NCBI GenBank assembly: GCA_938074045.1
Contig: CALJGI010000038.1
Span: 1-64,000 of the forward strand
Reading direction: 5' to 3'
Source: an uncultured Halieaceae bacterium
Lineage (GTDB): Bacteria; Pseudomonadota; Gammaproteobacteria; Pseudomonadales; Halieaceae
Length of the DNA: 64,000 nucleotides
The number at the start of each line of letters is the position of its first letter. Positions within the stretch are counted from its first letter, which is position 1. The translations under genes and the position numbers were made by a program. Positions 34,558 through 43,118 of the stretch are shown piece by piece. Below the pieces are notes generated by a model. That model was given only the letters and a program-made list of their open reading frames with translations. It made no database searches and was not told where the DNA came from.

Positions 34558-34742
34558 GACGTCACGCTTCCAAATGGAAAAATCAGTGCATGATAACGGA
34601 GTCCATCGGTTAAGACACCATAGCGATCGCAAGAGAAAACCAGATCAATGCAGCATTTCACGCATTGCTGTGGTCTGAAGCCATGTGCCAATAACAGGAC
34701 TTGCTTTCACCGCATGCAACAACGCGCTAAAGTGCCAACAGA

Positions 34743-36191
34743 ATGAAGTACGCATCGAAAATCCAAAGCGGCCTGCTGGCCATCGGCCTCACGCTCTCGC
34801 TCTCAGGGACCAATACGGACGAACTCAAGCTACCCAATCTGGGAGAGGTGAGTGGTACCGTATTCTCAGCAGAGAAGGAGCACCGGCTGGGACGCTCTTG
34901 GTTGCGCATGTTTCGCTCTCAGGTACCGACCTCGGACGATCCCCTGATTGCCGAATATGTGGAGAACCTGGTATATCGCCTGGCCACCTTCAGCGATCTG
35001 CAGGACCGGCGTCTGGAACTGGTGGTGGTGGATAACCGTCAAATCAACGCCTTCGCCGTCCCGGGAGGGGTGGTGGGCGTACACACCGGCTTACTGCTTT
35101 ACGCCGAAACCGAGGACGAAGCGGCGACGGTACTGGCCCACGAACTGGCCCACCTCAGTCAACGCCATTTTTCGCGCGGCATTGAAGCCAGCCAACGCAA
35201 TACACCACTCAACCTGGCCGGACTGCTGGCGGGTCTGGTGCTGATCGCAACCACCGGGTCTGATGCCGGCCTGGCGGCTATCACCGCCACCCAGGCGGCC
35301 GCCCTCGAATCGCAGCTGCGCTTCAGCCGGGGTCACGAGCAGGAGGCTGACCGGATCGGCATGCGCACCCTGGTTGATGCCGGGATGGACCCCCATGCAG
35401 CGCCGGCGATGTTCGAGCGCATGCTGAAAGCCATGCGCTACTATGGCCGCAACGTGCCGGAATTTCTGTTGACCCACCCCATCACCGAGAGCCGCATCGC
35501 CGATACCCGTAATAGAGCGCGCAATTATCCAAAGGTGCTGAGAAGCACAAACCTCGACTACCAATTGATGCGCGCCCGGGCACGCTTCGCCACCGCGGAC
35601 AGCTCACAACAGGCGGCACAGGAATTTCGCACCTCCCTGAACGGCAAAAGCCTGTCACCGGAAGCCGACCGCTATGGTCTTGCACTGGCGCTGAATGCCT
35701 CGGGGCAATATGAGCTGGCGGCCGCTGAGCTGGCGCCGCTGCTGGCCAGGGATCCCGCGCGTCTGGCCTATGTGGTGGCTCAGGCAGACATCGATATCGA
35801 ATCCGGCAAGGCGGGCAAAGCGGCGCAGACGCTTTCTGAACAGCTATTGCTGACCCCGGGAAATTACCCCCTCAGCATGACCTATGCCCGGGCCCTATTA
35901 CGCGACAAGCGCGCCCATGTGGCGGAAGAGGTGCTACTGCAACTGAGTCGCTCGCGACCGAACGACCCTGCAGTATGGTATCTGCTGGCGGAAACCCAGG
36001 GCCTCTCGGGCAATATACTCGGTCTGCACAAATCCCGGGCAGAGTTCTTTATCCTGCGCGGGAATCTTGATGAGGCAAGCCGGCAGCTGAGTTACGCCCT
36101 GCGCAAAACCGAGCGCAGCTACCAGGAGACTGAAACTATCCGCGAACGCCAGCGCGATATCGAGACAATGCGAAACGATATGGATTTGTAG
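34743..36191 (+). CDS. M48 metallopeptidase with TPR repeats, BepA-like
   Basis: A 482-residue periplasmic protease. After a short hydrophobic N-terminus (LLAIGLTLSLSG), the M48 domain has VLAHELAHLSQRHFSRG (HExxH-type HELAH, ~residue 136) and the third ligand Glu in RGHEQEADRIGMRTL. The C-terminal half (from ~290) is a chain of TPR-like helices. In E. coli BepA this layout assists LptD assembly and degrades misfolded outer-membrane proteins at the BAM complex. It is transcribed divergently from the TusA-like gene and converges on nadA. Start at ATG 34743. Confidence 0.9.
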   Translation: MKYASKIQSGLLAIGLTLSLSGTNTDELKLPNLGEVSGTVFSAEKEHRLGRSWLRMFRSQVPTSDDPLIAEYVENLVYRLATFSDLQDRRLELVVVDNRQINAFAVPGGVVGVHTGLLLYAETEDEAATVLAHELAHLSQRHFSRGIEASQRNTPLNLAGLLAGLVLIATTGSDAGLAAITATQAAALESQLRFSRGHEQEADRIGMRTLVDAGMDPHAAPAMFERMLKAMRYYGRNVPEFLLTHPITESRIADTRNRARNYPKVLRSTNLDYQLMRARARFATADSSQQAAQEFRTSLNGKSLSPEADRYGLALALNASGQYELAAAELAPLLARDPARLAYVVAQADIDIESGKAGKAAQTLSEQLLLTPGNYPLSMTYARALLRDKRAHVAEEVLLQLSRSRPNDPAVWYLLAETQGLSGNILGLHKSRAEFFILRGNLDEASRQLSYALRKTERSYQETETIRERQRDIETMRNDMDL

Positions 36192-36218
36192 CCCCGCGGC
36201 AGCGCCCCGGGGAACTGG

Positions 36219-37304
36219 TCAGGCTGTGCCGCTGACCGGCATACGAAGCTCAGCCGCAAAATCCAGCATTCGCTGCAGCGGCACCATGGCGCGCTCGCCC
36301 AGGGCTCCATCCACGAACACTTCATTGTCGTCCCGCTCGAACACAGCAGCGAGACGCTCGAGACTGTTCATCGCCATCCAGGGACAATGGGCGCAGCTTT
36401 TACAGGTGGCACTGGCACCTGCGGTGGGCGCAATCATCAACTCCTTGTCCGGCACTTCCTGGTGCATTTTGTAAAAAATACCCTGGTCGGTGGCGACGAT
36501 AAAACGCTGGTTGGGCATATCCCGGGCGGCGTTGATGATCTGTGTAGTTGAGCCCACCCGGTCCGCCAGCTCGATCACCGATGCCGGGGATTCAGGATGC
36601 ACCAGCACCGCTGCGTCGGGATAGACCTGCTTCAGATCGAGTACACCCTTGGCCTTGAATTCTTCATGCACGATGCAGGCGCCATCCCATAGGAGAATGT
36701 CAGCCCCGCTTTCCCTTTGCACATAGTCACCCAGGTGCCGGTCAGGCGCCCAGATGATTTTTTTACCCTCGGCGTGCAGGTGCTCGACAACATCCAATGC
36801 GATGCTAGAGGTAACCACCCAATCAGCCCGCGCTTTGACAGCCGCCGAGGTATTGGCGTAAACCACCACCTCGCGATCGGGGTGTTGCTCACAAAACTGC
36901 GCAAACTCGTCCGCCGGACAACCCAGATCCAGCGAACAAGTCGCTTCCAGGGTGGGCATAAGCACGCGCTTTTCCGGGGTAAGTATCTTCGCTGTCTCGC
37001 CCATAAACTTGACACCGGCGACAATCAGCACCTCCGCGTCATGGGCATTACCAAAGCGCGCCATCTCCAGTGAATCTGACACGCAGCCACCTGTCTCCTC
37101 TGCCAACTGCTGGATAGCGGGATCGGTGTAATAGTGAGCGACGATCACCGCATTCTCCCGACGCAGCATTTCTCCGATCCGTTCTTTCAGCTCACGCTGC
37201 ACAGCGGGATCCAGCGGTGGGTCATTGAGGTGCTGAAGGTGGTGCTGGATAAAAGCTCGATCCGCGTCACTCGAATCAAATTCTGGATCAAATTTTTCGG
37301 TCAT
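36219..37304 (-). CDS. nadA: Quinolinate synthase A
   Basis: A 361-residue NadA. Three iron-sulfur cysteines can be placed: one in [14 protein letters not shown], one in an internal GACIVHEEF, and the C-terminal [13 protein letters not shown] group. [19 protein letters not shown] near residue 57 and HPESPASV are substrate-phosphate-binding blocks. It condenses iminoaspartate with dihydroxyacetone phosphate to quinolinate, with an oxygen-sensitive 4Fe-4S cluster, in de novo NAD synthesis. nadB and nadC are not in the window. The stop lies 27 bp from the convergent BepA-like stop. Confidence 0.96.
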   Translation of the reverse strand: MTEKFDPEFDSSDADRAFIQHHLQHLNDPPLDPAVQRELKERIGEMLRRENAVIVAHYYTDPAIQQLAEETGGCVSDSLEMARFGNAHDAEVLIVAGVKFMGETAKILTPEKRVLMPTLEATCSLDLGCPADEFAQFCEQHPDREVVVYANTSAAVKARADWVVTSSIALDVVEHLHAEGKKIIWAPDRHLGDYVQRESGADILLWDGACIVHEEFKAKGVLDLKQVYPDAAVLVHPESPASVIELADRVGSTTQIINAARDMPNQRFIVATDQGIFYKMHQEVPDKELMIAPTAGASATCKSCAHCPWMAMNSLERLAAVFERDDNEVFVDGALGERAMVPLQRMLDFAAELRMPVSGTA

Positions 37305-37383
37305 GAAACTGCCGCGTAGGATGCGTCGCGATCGGGGCCGGCAACTTTAGCACAAGTCGGCCACAGCGCGAACATCTGTCAAC

Positions 37384-38391
37384 TCAGCCACGAATCTGGC
37401 TCAGTAACTCAGCCAACAGGTCCGCACTCGGTGAATAAACCACCGGGCTGACACGATCAACCTTGCCGTCAAAACGTTTTCGCAGGGCAGCGCCGACTTC
37501 GGCCGGTGTACCGACCAGCGCGAATTGATGAAGAATGTCATCGGAAACCAACTCTGCCAATTCCATCCACTTTCCTTCTTTTAACAATGCGTTGGCCTCG
37601 GGTTGCATGGCCTCCAGACCGTGGCTTTGCAGAACTGGCAGATAGGCCGGCGTGGACGCGTAGAACGCAATCTGGTGGCGCGCCGAGAACAGAGCGCTTG
37701 CCATTTCTTCCTCGGTTGTCCCGGTGGCGGTGATCGCCTGGGCAGATATCACAAACTGATTGCGGGTCTTGCCTGCCTTGGCCCAGCCCCGCTCCAGCGC
37801 TGGCATCGCCAGGGTTTCCAACGAGTGCGCCGTATGGAACGGGTGGACGAAGTAACCATCACCCACCTCACCGGCCACCTCTGTCATTTTTGGACCGACT
37901 CCGGCGACGTAAATCGGGGGTGCTGAGATCTGGCTCATATCCGGACTGAAGGTGGGCGACATCAGCGTGTGCTGATAGAAATCCCCTTCAAAATTCAGTC
38001 GCTCCCCGGACTGCCAACTGGACCAGATGGCACGTATAGCCAGCACCATCTCCCGCATGCGGGCGGCTGGCCGGGACCAGGGCATACAAAATCTGCGCTC
38101 TACATGAGCCTTCACCTGGGTACCCAGCCCCAGAATAAAACGTCCTCCTGAGAGGTCCTGTAAATCGACCCCAAGGTAAGCCAGGGACATAGGGTTGCGG
38201 GCAAAGGCCACAGCGATGGATGTCATCAAATCCATACGCCGGGTATTCATCGCCGCAGCGGCGACGCCAATAAACGGATCGCCCTGCCCTTCAAAGGTAT
38301 AAGCGCCATCAAATCCACAACGTTCCAGTTCAGGCGCCATCTCTGCCACTTTGCTCGGGTTGAACATCAGTGAAGAATCAATTTTCAGCAT
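37384..38391 (-). CDS. Luciferase-like monooxygenase family oxidoreductase (TIGR03617-like)
   Basis: A 335-residue TIM-barrel flavin-dependent oxidoreductase of the LLM class. Blocks are SSLMFNPSKVAEMAPELERCGFDGAY at the start, TSIAVAFARNPMSLAYLGVDLQDLSGGRFILGLGTQVKAH near residues 55-95, and IYVAGVGPKMTEVAGEVGDGYFVHPF near 175-200. The nearest family annotated by such motifs is usually called F420-dependent in actinobacteria. A gammaproteobacterium more likely uses FMNH2 unless it makes F420, so the cofactor is open. It lies 45 bp downstream of a crotonase-fold gene on the same strand, consistent with a catabolic CoA pathway. Confidence 0.8.
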   Translation of the reverse strand: MLKIDSSLMFNPSKVAEMAPELERCGFDGAYTFEGQGDPFIGVAAAAMNTRRMDLMTSIAVAFARNPMSLAYLGVDLQDLSGGRFILGLGTQVKAHVERRFCMPWSRPAARMREMVLAIRAIWSSWQSGERLNFEGDFYQHTLMSPTFSPDMSQISAPPIYVAGVGPKMTEVAGEVGDGYFVHPFHTAHSLETLAMPALERGWAKAGKTRNQFVISAQAITATGTTEEEMASALFSARHQIAFYASTPAYLPVLQSHGLEAMQPEANALLKEGKWMELAELVSDDILHQFALVGTPAEVGAALRKRFDGKVDRVSPVVYSPSADLLAELLSQIRG

Positions 38392-38436
38392 GCAGGCATC
38401 TCTTGTCGAAGTGGATATTCAGGTGGTGATTACATT

Positions 38437-39243
38437 TCAATCCAGCCAATCAGGCCAGTCTTTGCTGACACTGCTCTGCCATCGTGGCGCCCGCTTTTCA
38501 AACCAGGCCATGCCACCTTCGATGGCATCCGGCATGCCCATGGTGTAGTGCAGGGCCAGAGTTTCTACATCAGACATTTGCGCCAGGGACATCCCCTGCC
38601 CCTGCCACATCAGCCGCTTGTGCAACCCCATCACCAGCGGTGAACATTGGACGGCCATGTCACGGGCCAGGGTCATCGCCGTATCAAGCACATCTGCCGA
38701 GGGGACGGCGCGGCCCGCGAGGCCCCACTCCAGCGCCTGTTCACCGGACAACGTCACGCCGCCAACAATCATTTCAAAAGCCCGCTCAAAACCGATCATA
38801 CGAGGCAGGATATGCTCAACAGCAAAGTCGGCGACCACCCCCCGGCGCACCTGCAACACTCCATATTTGGCTTCTGTAGCCAGAACCCGCATGTCACACT
38901 GCAAGGCAATACCCAGCCCCACCCCTATGGCATGCCCGTTACAGGCTGCGATAACAGGTTTGCGCACATCCCAGGCCTGAAATGACAGCGGACAGGAGGT
39001 GAAATCGGGATCTTCCATTTCATCGAAGGTATCACCACCGCCGCTCAAATCAGCACCCGCGCAGAAAGCTCGACCAGAGCCTGTCACAACCACAACCCGA
39101 ACATCGTCATTTTCATCGCAGCGACGGTAGGCTTCACCCAGGCCCTCCAGCATGCCTGAATTAAACGTGTTCATGGCCGCGGGGCGATTGAGGGTAATCA
39201 CGCCCACGCCGTCCTCTACCTCCAGCAAAACATCATCTGTCAT
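38437..39243 (-). CDS. Crotonase-fold protein lacking both hydratase glutamates
   Basis: A 268-residue enoyl-CoA hydratase/isomerase family member. The start at 39243 (MTDDVLLEVEDGVGVITLN) has GGAAG upstream; the 36-codon longer frame runs through the promoter region. The CoA-binding GRAFCAGADLSGGG and oxyanion-hole GHAIGVGLGIALQCDM are kept. However, the first catalytic Glu is replaced (GLGIAL in place of GCELAM), and the second falls in YGVLQVRRGVV with no acidic residue. Typical hydration activity is therefore unlikely; isomerase, hydrolase, decarboxylase or CoA-binding roles are possible. Same direction as the LLM gene, 45 bp apart. Confidence 0.85.
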   Translation of the reverse strand: MTDDVLLEVEDGVGVITLNRPAAMNTFNSGMLEGLGEAYRRCDENDDVRVVVVTGSGRAFCAGADLSGGGDTFDEMEDPDFTSCPLSFQAWDVRKPVIAACNGHAIGVGLGIALQCDMRVLATEAKYGVLQVRRGVVADFAVEHILPRMIGFERAFEMIVGGVTLSGEQALEWGLAGRAVPSADVLDTAMTLARDMAVQCSPLVMGLHKRLMWQGQGMSLAQMSDVETLALHYTMGMPDAIEGGMAWFEKRAPRWQSSVSKDWPDWLD

Positions 39244-39468
39244 GGGATAACTTCCGCTTGTCATTTTGCATGCCACTATAACGCTGCAACATCTGTACAC
39301 AATGACCAAGGGGGTCACCGATAGTGTCATTCTGTGACAGCACCCCGTCATGAGTAACGCTCGTCGCTTGTTTTTGCGCTACAATCGCGCCCACAGCACT
39401 ACTCGGCCAGAGGGAAGCAACCAATCCAGGCCGGGAACAATGTCAGGGGGATAAAGGTCGAAGCCCAC

Positions 39469-39993
39469 ATGAATATAAAAACACGCGTCGCGCTCCCTTT
39501 TCTGCTGCTGAGTCTGCTGGTTACGACAGGTGTATATGCCGCTGATCAACAGTCGGGGAAGGCTGCTCCCCCCTTCTCACTTCCTTCACTGACCGATGCT
39601 GCCGCGACGAACATAACGCTGTCTGACTATCATGGCCGGGTACTCTATGTAGACTTCTGGGCATCCTGGTGCGGCCCCTGCCGCAAATCCCTGCCACAGC
39701 TGAACAAGCTGCGGGCAGAGTTGGAACCCCAGGGGTTCGAGGTGATAGCCATCAACGTGGATGAATTCAAAGAAGACGCCCTGGAGTTTCTGTCCCGTTA
39801 TCCTGTTGACTACCCCCTCGCCCGTGATGGCGACGGCGTCGTCGCCAAACTGTACAAGGTTCGGGGCATGCCCAGTTCCTACCTTGTGAACCGCGCCGGT
39901 GAGCTGGTTTACGTGCACGAAGGTTTTCGAGAAGGCGATATCGAGGAGATAAAAACCCGGGTAACAGCTCTGTTGCAGGAGGCCGCGCCATGA
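39469..39993 (+). CDS. TlpA-family periplasmic thioredoxin
   Basis: A 174-residue thioredoxin-fold protein with a cleavable signal (PFLLLSLLVTTGVYAADQ) and the redox motif FWASWCGPCRKSLPQ near residue 67. The PSSYLVNRAG block holds the cis-proline region. TlpA-type proteins reduce or isomerise cysteines in exported proteins. It is the first gene of a four-gene run: its stop overlaps the next start (ATGA). The probable partners are the DUF4266 lipoprotein, which has a C-terminal Cys-Gly-Cys, and ApbE. It is divergent from the crotonase gene across 225 bp, in which no clear promoter could be fixed. Confidence 0.92.
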   Translation: MNIKTRVALPFLLLSLLVTTGVYAADQQSGKAAPPFSLPSLTDAAATNITLSDYHGRVLYVDFWASWCGPCRKSLPQLNKLRAELEPQGFEVIAINVDEFKEDALEFLSRYPVDYPLARDGDGVVAKLYKVRGMPSSYLVNRAGELVYVHEGFREGDIEEIKTRVTALLQEAAP

Positions 39994-40214
39994 GATCTAT
40001 GCAATCTGGCCGCCTGGCGGGCCTGCTGCTGGTTACTGCCCTGTGCACAGCCTGCGAAACGGTTGAACCCTGGCAGCGCGGCACGCTGGCCCGTCCAGAT
40101 ATGGCCTGGCAGCCCGATGTTATGGAAGCAACACTCAATGATCACATATATTTCAGCAAGGAAGCATCTTCCGGCGGCGGTCAGGCTGCCGGGGGCGGAT
40201 GCGGCTGCAATTGA
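39990..40214 (+). CDS. DUF4266 small lipoprotein with C-terminal CGCN
   Basis: A 74-residue protein with a strong SD (AGGAGG, 8 nt before ATG) and a lipoprotein signal (GLLLVTALCTAC, lipid-Cys ~23). The short middle reads PWQRGTLARPDMAW...NDHIYFSKEASSGG and the tail is glycine-rich, ending GGGCGCN. This matches DUF4266, a family of unknown function that is almost always next to a DUF3570 protein. The vicinal cysteines of the tail are a plausible substrate for the TlpA-type thioredoxin encoded immediately upstream, or a metal/cofactor ligand; this is inference. It overlaps tlpA by 4 nt and the DUF3570 gene by 16 nt. Confidence 0.88.
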   Translation: MRSMQSGRLAGLLLVTALCTACETVEPWQRGTLARPDMAWQPDVMEATLNDHIYFSKEASSGGGQAAGGGCGCN

Positions 40215-41404
40215 GTAAGTTGCGCCATCGTAATGACGGCTCCAGTACGGAGCCGATCAAATGCAGGGATTCACATCCCAGTCTGCTTGCACTGACCTCC
40301 AGCGCCCTGCTGTTACCCGCCTATGCCTATGCCGATAGCGCGCCAGACACAGCGACCATGGGAGTCCGCTACAGCGAGTACAAGGAAGACGGGATCAAGG
40401 CCCAGGACAGCTTCGGCGGTGATTCCGAGCGTTACGATATCGATATCAGCCAGTTTCACCTGTTGGCACCCCTTGGTTCAGAGTGGTCGGTCGCCTTCGA
40501 CGTACAACAGGAAACCATGAGTGGCGCTTCACCGTGGTTTGTCGGCCAATCCTTCGACGGTGGCGGCAAGGTGATCATGAGCGGTGCCAGTATCAGTGAC
40601 AATCGAACCAGCATGTCCCTGACCACACGCTACTATTTTGACCGGGGCAATGTTGGCGTAACCCTTGGCAACTCTGATGAGGACGATTACGAATCAAACA
40701 GCGTTGGTCTTGATCTGACCTTCAACAGTGCAGACCAACAGCGCACCTACACAGTCGGGCTCGGTGCCTCCAACGATGATTTGGAACCCACCATCGGCAC
40801 CACACCGGTGGATGTAGCCAAAGAGGAAAAGGAGTCGCGCTCGCTGTTCCTGGGTATGAGCCAGATCGTCAGCCGCCGCGCCATTATCCAGTTTGGCCTC
40901 AGTTACACACTGATGGACGGTTACCTGACTGACCCCTATAAGGCGAGTGACCGCCGCCCCGATGAACGCCAGCAATGGGTTGCCACCTCTCAGTATCGCC
41001 ACTTTTTTGTAGGCGCTGACGCGGCGCTGCATGCGGACTATCGCTATTTCGACGACGACTGGGGTGTGCGCTCGCACACCGTGAACCTGGCCTGGCATCA
41101 AAGCCTGGGCAGAAACTTTAGCCTGATACCCTCACTGCGCTACTACACCCAGGATGCCGCTGATTTCTACTCGGTTGTAGCTGACCCCAGCCAGCAGTAT
41201 TTCGCGGATGACCACCGCCTCTCCAGTTTTGGTGCCTGGACCACAGGTCTGAAGCTGCAGACCCGTCTCGACAACTGGACCTTCTCCATCAGCGGTGAAC
41301 GTTACCGTTCTGATTTGAGCTACGGGCTCTACGAGGGCGATGAAGCCCCCGCCCTGCTCTCATTCAACCGCTATACAATCGGTCTGGATTATCGCTTCGA
41401 CTGA
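40199..41404 (+). CDS. DUF3570 outer-membrane beta-barrel protein
   Basis: A 401-residue protein with a long N-terminal leader (LLALTSSALLLPAYAYAD) followed by alternating amphipathic strands. It ends FNRYTIGLDYRFD with the C-terminal aromatic signature of outer-membrane barrels. Family blocks include GVRYSEYKEDG near residue 52 and KVIMSGASISDNRTSMSLTTRYYF near 120-145. The function of DUF3570 is unknown. Its gene is regularly found with DUF4266, TlpA and ApbE genes, suggesting a flavin- or redox-dependent outer-membrane system. The start at 40199 lies inside the DUF4266 gene, with a GGGGGCGG stretch before it. Confidence 0.88.
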   Translation: MRLQLSKLRHRNDGSSTEPIKCRDSHPSLLALTSSALLLPAYAYADSAPDTATMGVRYSEYKEDGIKAQDSFGGDSERYDIDISQFHLLAPLGSEWSVAFDVQQETMSGASPWFVGQSFDGGGKVIMSGASISDNRTSMSLTTRYYFDRGNVGVTLGNSDEDDYESNSVGLDLTFNSADQQRTYTVGLGASNDDLEPTIGTTPVDVAKEEKESRSLFLGMSQIVSRRAIIQFGLSYTLMDGYLTDPYKASDRRPDERQQWVATSQYRHFFVGADAALHADYRYFDDDWGVRSHTVNLAWHQSLGRNFSLIPSLRYYTQDAADFYSVVADPSQQYFADDHRLSSFGAWTTGLKLQTRLDNWTFSISGERYRSDLSYGLYEGDEAPALLSFNRYTIGLDYRFD

Positions 41405-41405
41405 C

Positions 41406-42323
41406 GTGATATCACGACGTTTTCACGCCATGGGCGGACCCGCCGAATTCCGCGCCAGCACCGCTCCTGTCGACCTGATCGAGCATGCCTTTGACGCGGC
41501 ACAAGCGGAAGTGGAACGCCTGGAAACCCGCTACAGTCGCTATTTGGACACCAGCCTGGTTACCCGCATCAATCGTTCTGCCGGCAGCGGCCAGTCAATA
41601 CCCGTTGACACCGAAACCGCCGCCTTGATCAATTACGCCGACACCCTGTTTTCCCAGAGTAATGGATTGTTCGATATCACCTCTGGTGTGTTACGCCAGG
41701 CCTGGGATTTCCAGGCCAGCGCACCGCCCCCTGCCGACAAAATAGCCGAGTGTCGCGCCAGAATCGGCTGGGACCAGGTGCAGTGGGATGGTGAATCTAT
41801 CGCGCTACCGCGGGCCGGCATGGAGATTGATTTTGGGGGTATCGTCAAGGAATACGCCTGTGACGCGGCCGCCGCCGTATTAAAGCGTAACGGTCTGGAT
41901 CATGCGCTGGTCGATCTGGCGGGAGATATTGCCTGCACGGGACCGGAGCACAAGGCACATCCGTGGCGTATCGGGGTGTGTCAGCCCGGCGACCCTGACC
42001 AACCCTTGGCCACCATCGGGCTTGCAGCCGGAGGTCTGGCTACCAGCGGTGACTACCAACGCTGCATCGAATGGCAGGGGCAGCGCTATTCCCATATTCT
42101 GAACCCGCTGACCGGCTGGCCCGCACAGGGACTCGTGAGCGTCACCGTGCTGGCTGATCAATGCCTGGTAGCCGGCAGTACCAGCACCCTGGCACTGCTC
42201 ATGAGTGCAGATTCCGGCCTGCAGTGGCTGGCCGACACCGGCTTGCCATGGCTGGCTGTCGAAGGTGACGGAATAGTGCACGGTACGATTGCCGAACACC
42301 ACACAGGGTCTGCTAAGCTATAG
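41406..42323 (+). CDS. apbE: FAD:protein FMN transferase ApbE
   Basis: A 305-residue ApbE. The GTG start at 41406 lies 1 nt after the DUF3570 stop and gives the family N-terminus RRFHAMGGPAEFRA; the longer frame overlaps DUF3570. Motifs are YSRYLDTSLVTRINRSAG (near 40-57), SQSNGLFDITSGVLRQAWDF (FAD site), MEIDFGGIVKEYACD (the GGxAKGxAxD equivalent) and a late LNPLTGWPAQG with the following metal-binding region. It attaches FMN from FAD to Thr/Ser of extracytoplasmic proteins. No obvious signal peptide is seen with this start, so export or a cytoplasmic role is open. The substrate is probably within the same operon. Confidence 0.9.
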   Translation: MISRRFHAMGGPAEFRASTAPVDLIEHAFDAAQAEVERLETRYSRYLDTSLVTRINRSAGSGQSIPVDTETAALINYADTLFSQSNGLFDITSGVLRQAWDFQASAPPPADKIAECRARIGWDQVQWDGESIALPRAGMEIDFGGIVKEYACDAAAAVLKRNGLDHALVDLAGDIACTGPEHKAHPWRIGVCQPGDPDQPLATIGLAAGGLATSGDYQRCIEWQGQRYSHILNPLTGWPAQGLVSVTVLADQCLVAGSTSTLALLMSADSGLQWLADTGLPWLAVEGDGIVHGTIAEHHTGSAKL

Positions 42324-42325
42324 CA

Positions 42326-43060
42326 ATGAGCACCGCTAAGGCCCCCAGACTACTACTGTTACAAATCCGCCAGGAGCAGCGGGTTCGTCGCGAGGAGCAC
42401 GAGAGCTTTGCGCGCTACAGCGGCCTGTCACCGGCGCAAATCGATATTCACAATGTATTTGATCAACCGGACTTCAACGCCGATATACTGCGTGGCTACG
42501 ATGCACTTCTGGTCGGAGGCGCAAGCGAAGCCTCCGTTAGCGAGCCCGACCGCTATCCCTTCGTGCCGTCGAGTATTGCTTTGATGCGCGCTTGCATCGA
42601 CCTTGGATTTCCGGTGTTCGCTTCCTGTTTTGGATTCCAACTGGCGGTGCTCGCACTGGGTGGCACAATTATCAAGGACAAACGGGATTTCGAGATGGGA
42701 AGCATCCCGATATCTCTGACCAGTGCGGCGGCGGAGGATCGGCTGATGCAGGATGTACCCGACCCCTTTATGGCAATTGCTGTTCATCGCGAGCGCGCCC
42801 CCGAATGCCCGCCGGGAGCCATTGAGCTCGCCTATACCCAACCGTGCTGCCATGCCTTTCGTGTATGTGACAAACCGTTCTGGGCATTTCAGTTTCACCC
42901 CGAGGTGGATAGGGACTGTCTCATCGAACGCCTGACCATCTTCAAATCCGAATATACCGAAGGCGATGACCATCTGGACGAGGTTTTACAATCTGCCGTC
43001 GAAACGCCGTTCTCGAACGATCTGCTGCAGAGCTTTGTAGACAGAGTTGTAATCGGGTGA
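42326..43060 (+). CDS. Class I glutamine amidotransferase-domain protein
   Basis: A 244-residue stand-alone GATase1. The triad is visible as the nucleophile Cys in FASCFGFQLAVLALGG (~residue 95) and His-Glu in FQFHPEVDRD (~195). The leading strands (LLLLQIRQEQRVRREEHESF) are longer than in GMP synthetase. The family includes gamma-glutamyl hydrolases and GuaA-like proteins; the amide acceptor or synthetase partner is not encoded next to it. It begins 2 nt after apbE and is probably in the same transcript, although the functional link is not evident. Confidence 0.87.
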   Translation: MSTAKAPRLLLLQIRQEQRVRREEHESFARYSGLSPAQIDIHNVFDQPDFNADILRGYDALLVGGASEASVSEPDRYPFVPSSIALMRACIDLGFPVFASCFGFQLAVLALGGTIIKDKRDFEMGSIPISLTSAAAEDRLMQDVPDPFMAIAVHRERAPECPPGAIELAYTQPCCHAFRVCDKPFWAFQFHPEVDRDCLIERLTIFKSEYTEGDDHLDEVLQSAVETPFSNDLLQSFVDRVVIG

Positions 43061-43118
43061 TTAAAGTAACTGCCTGGTTAGCGGCGGTGCCCGTCCACAC
43101 TGTGGGTCAAGTGCAGCG

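Noticed and set aside
34558..34632. Upstream extension of the TusA-like protein to the TTG at 34632
   Set aside because: The added residues match nothing in the family, and the 82-residue form agrees with the usual length.
40199..41404. SGAS in DUF3570 as a standard ApbE flavinylation site
   Set aside because: The usual acidic residue three positions before the Ser/Thr is missing (KVIMSGAS), so it is not a standard site; kept only as part of a hypothesis.
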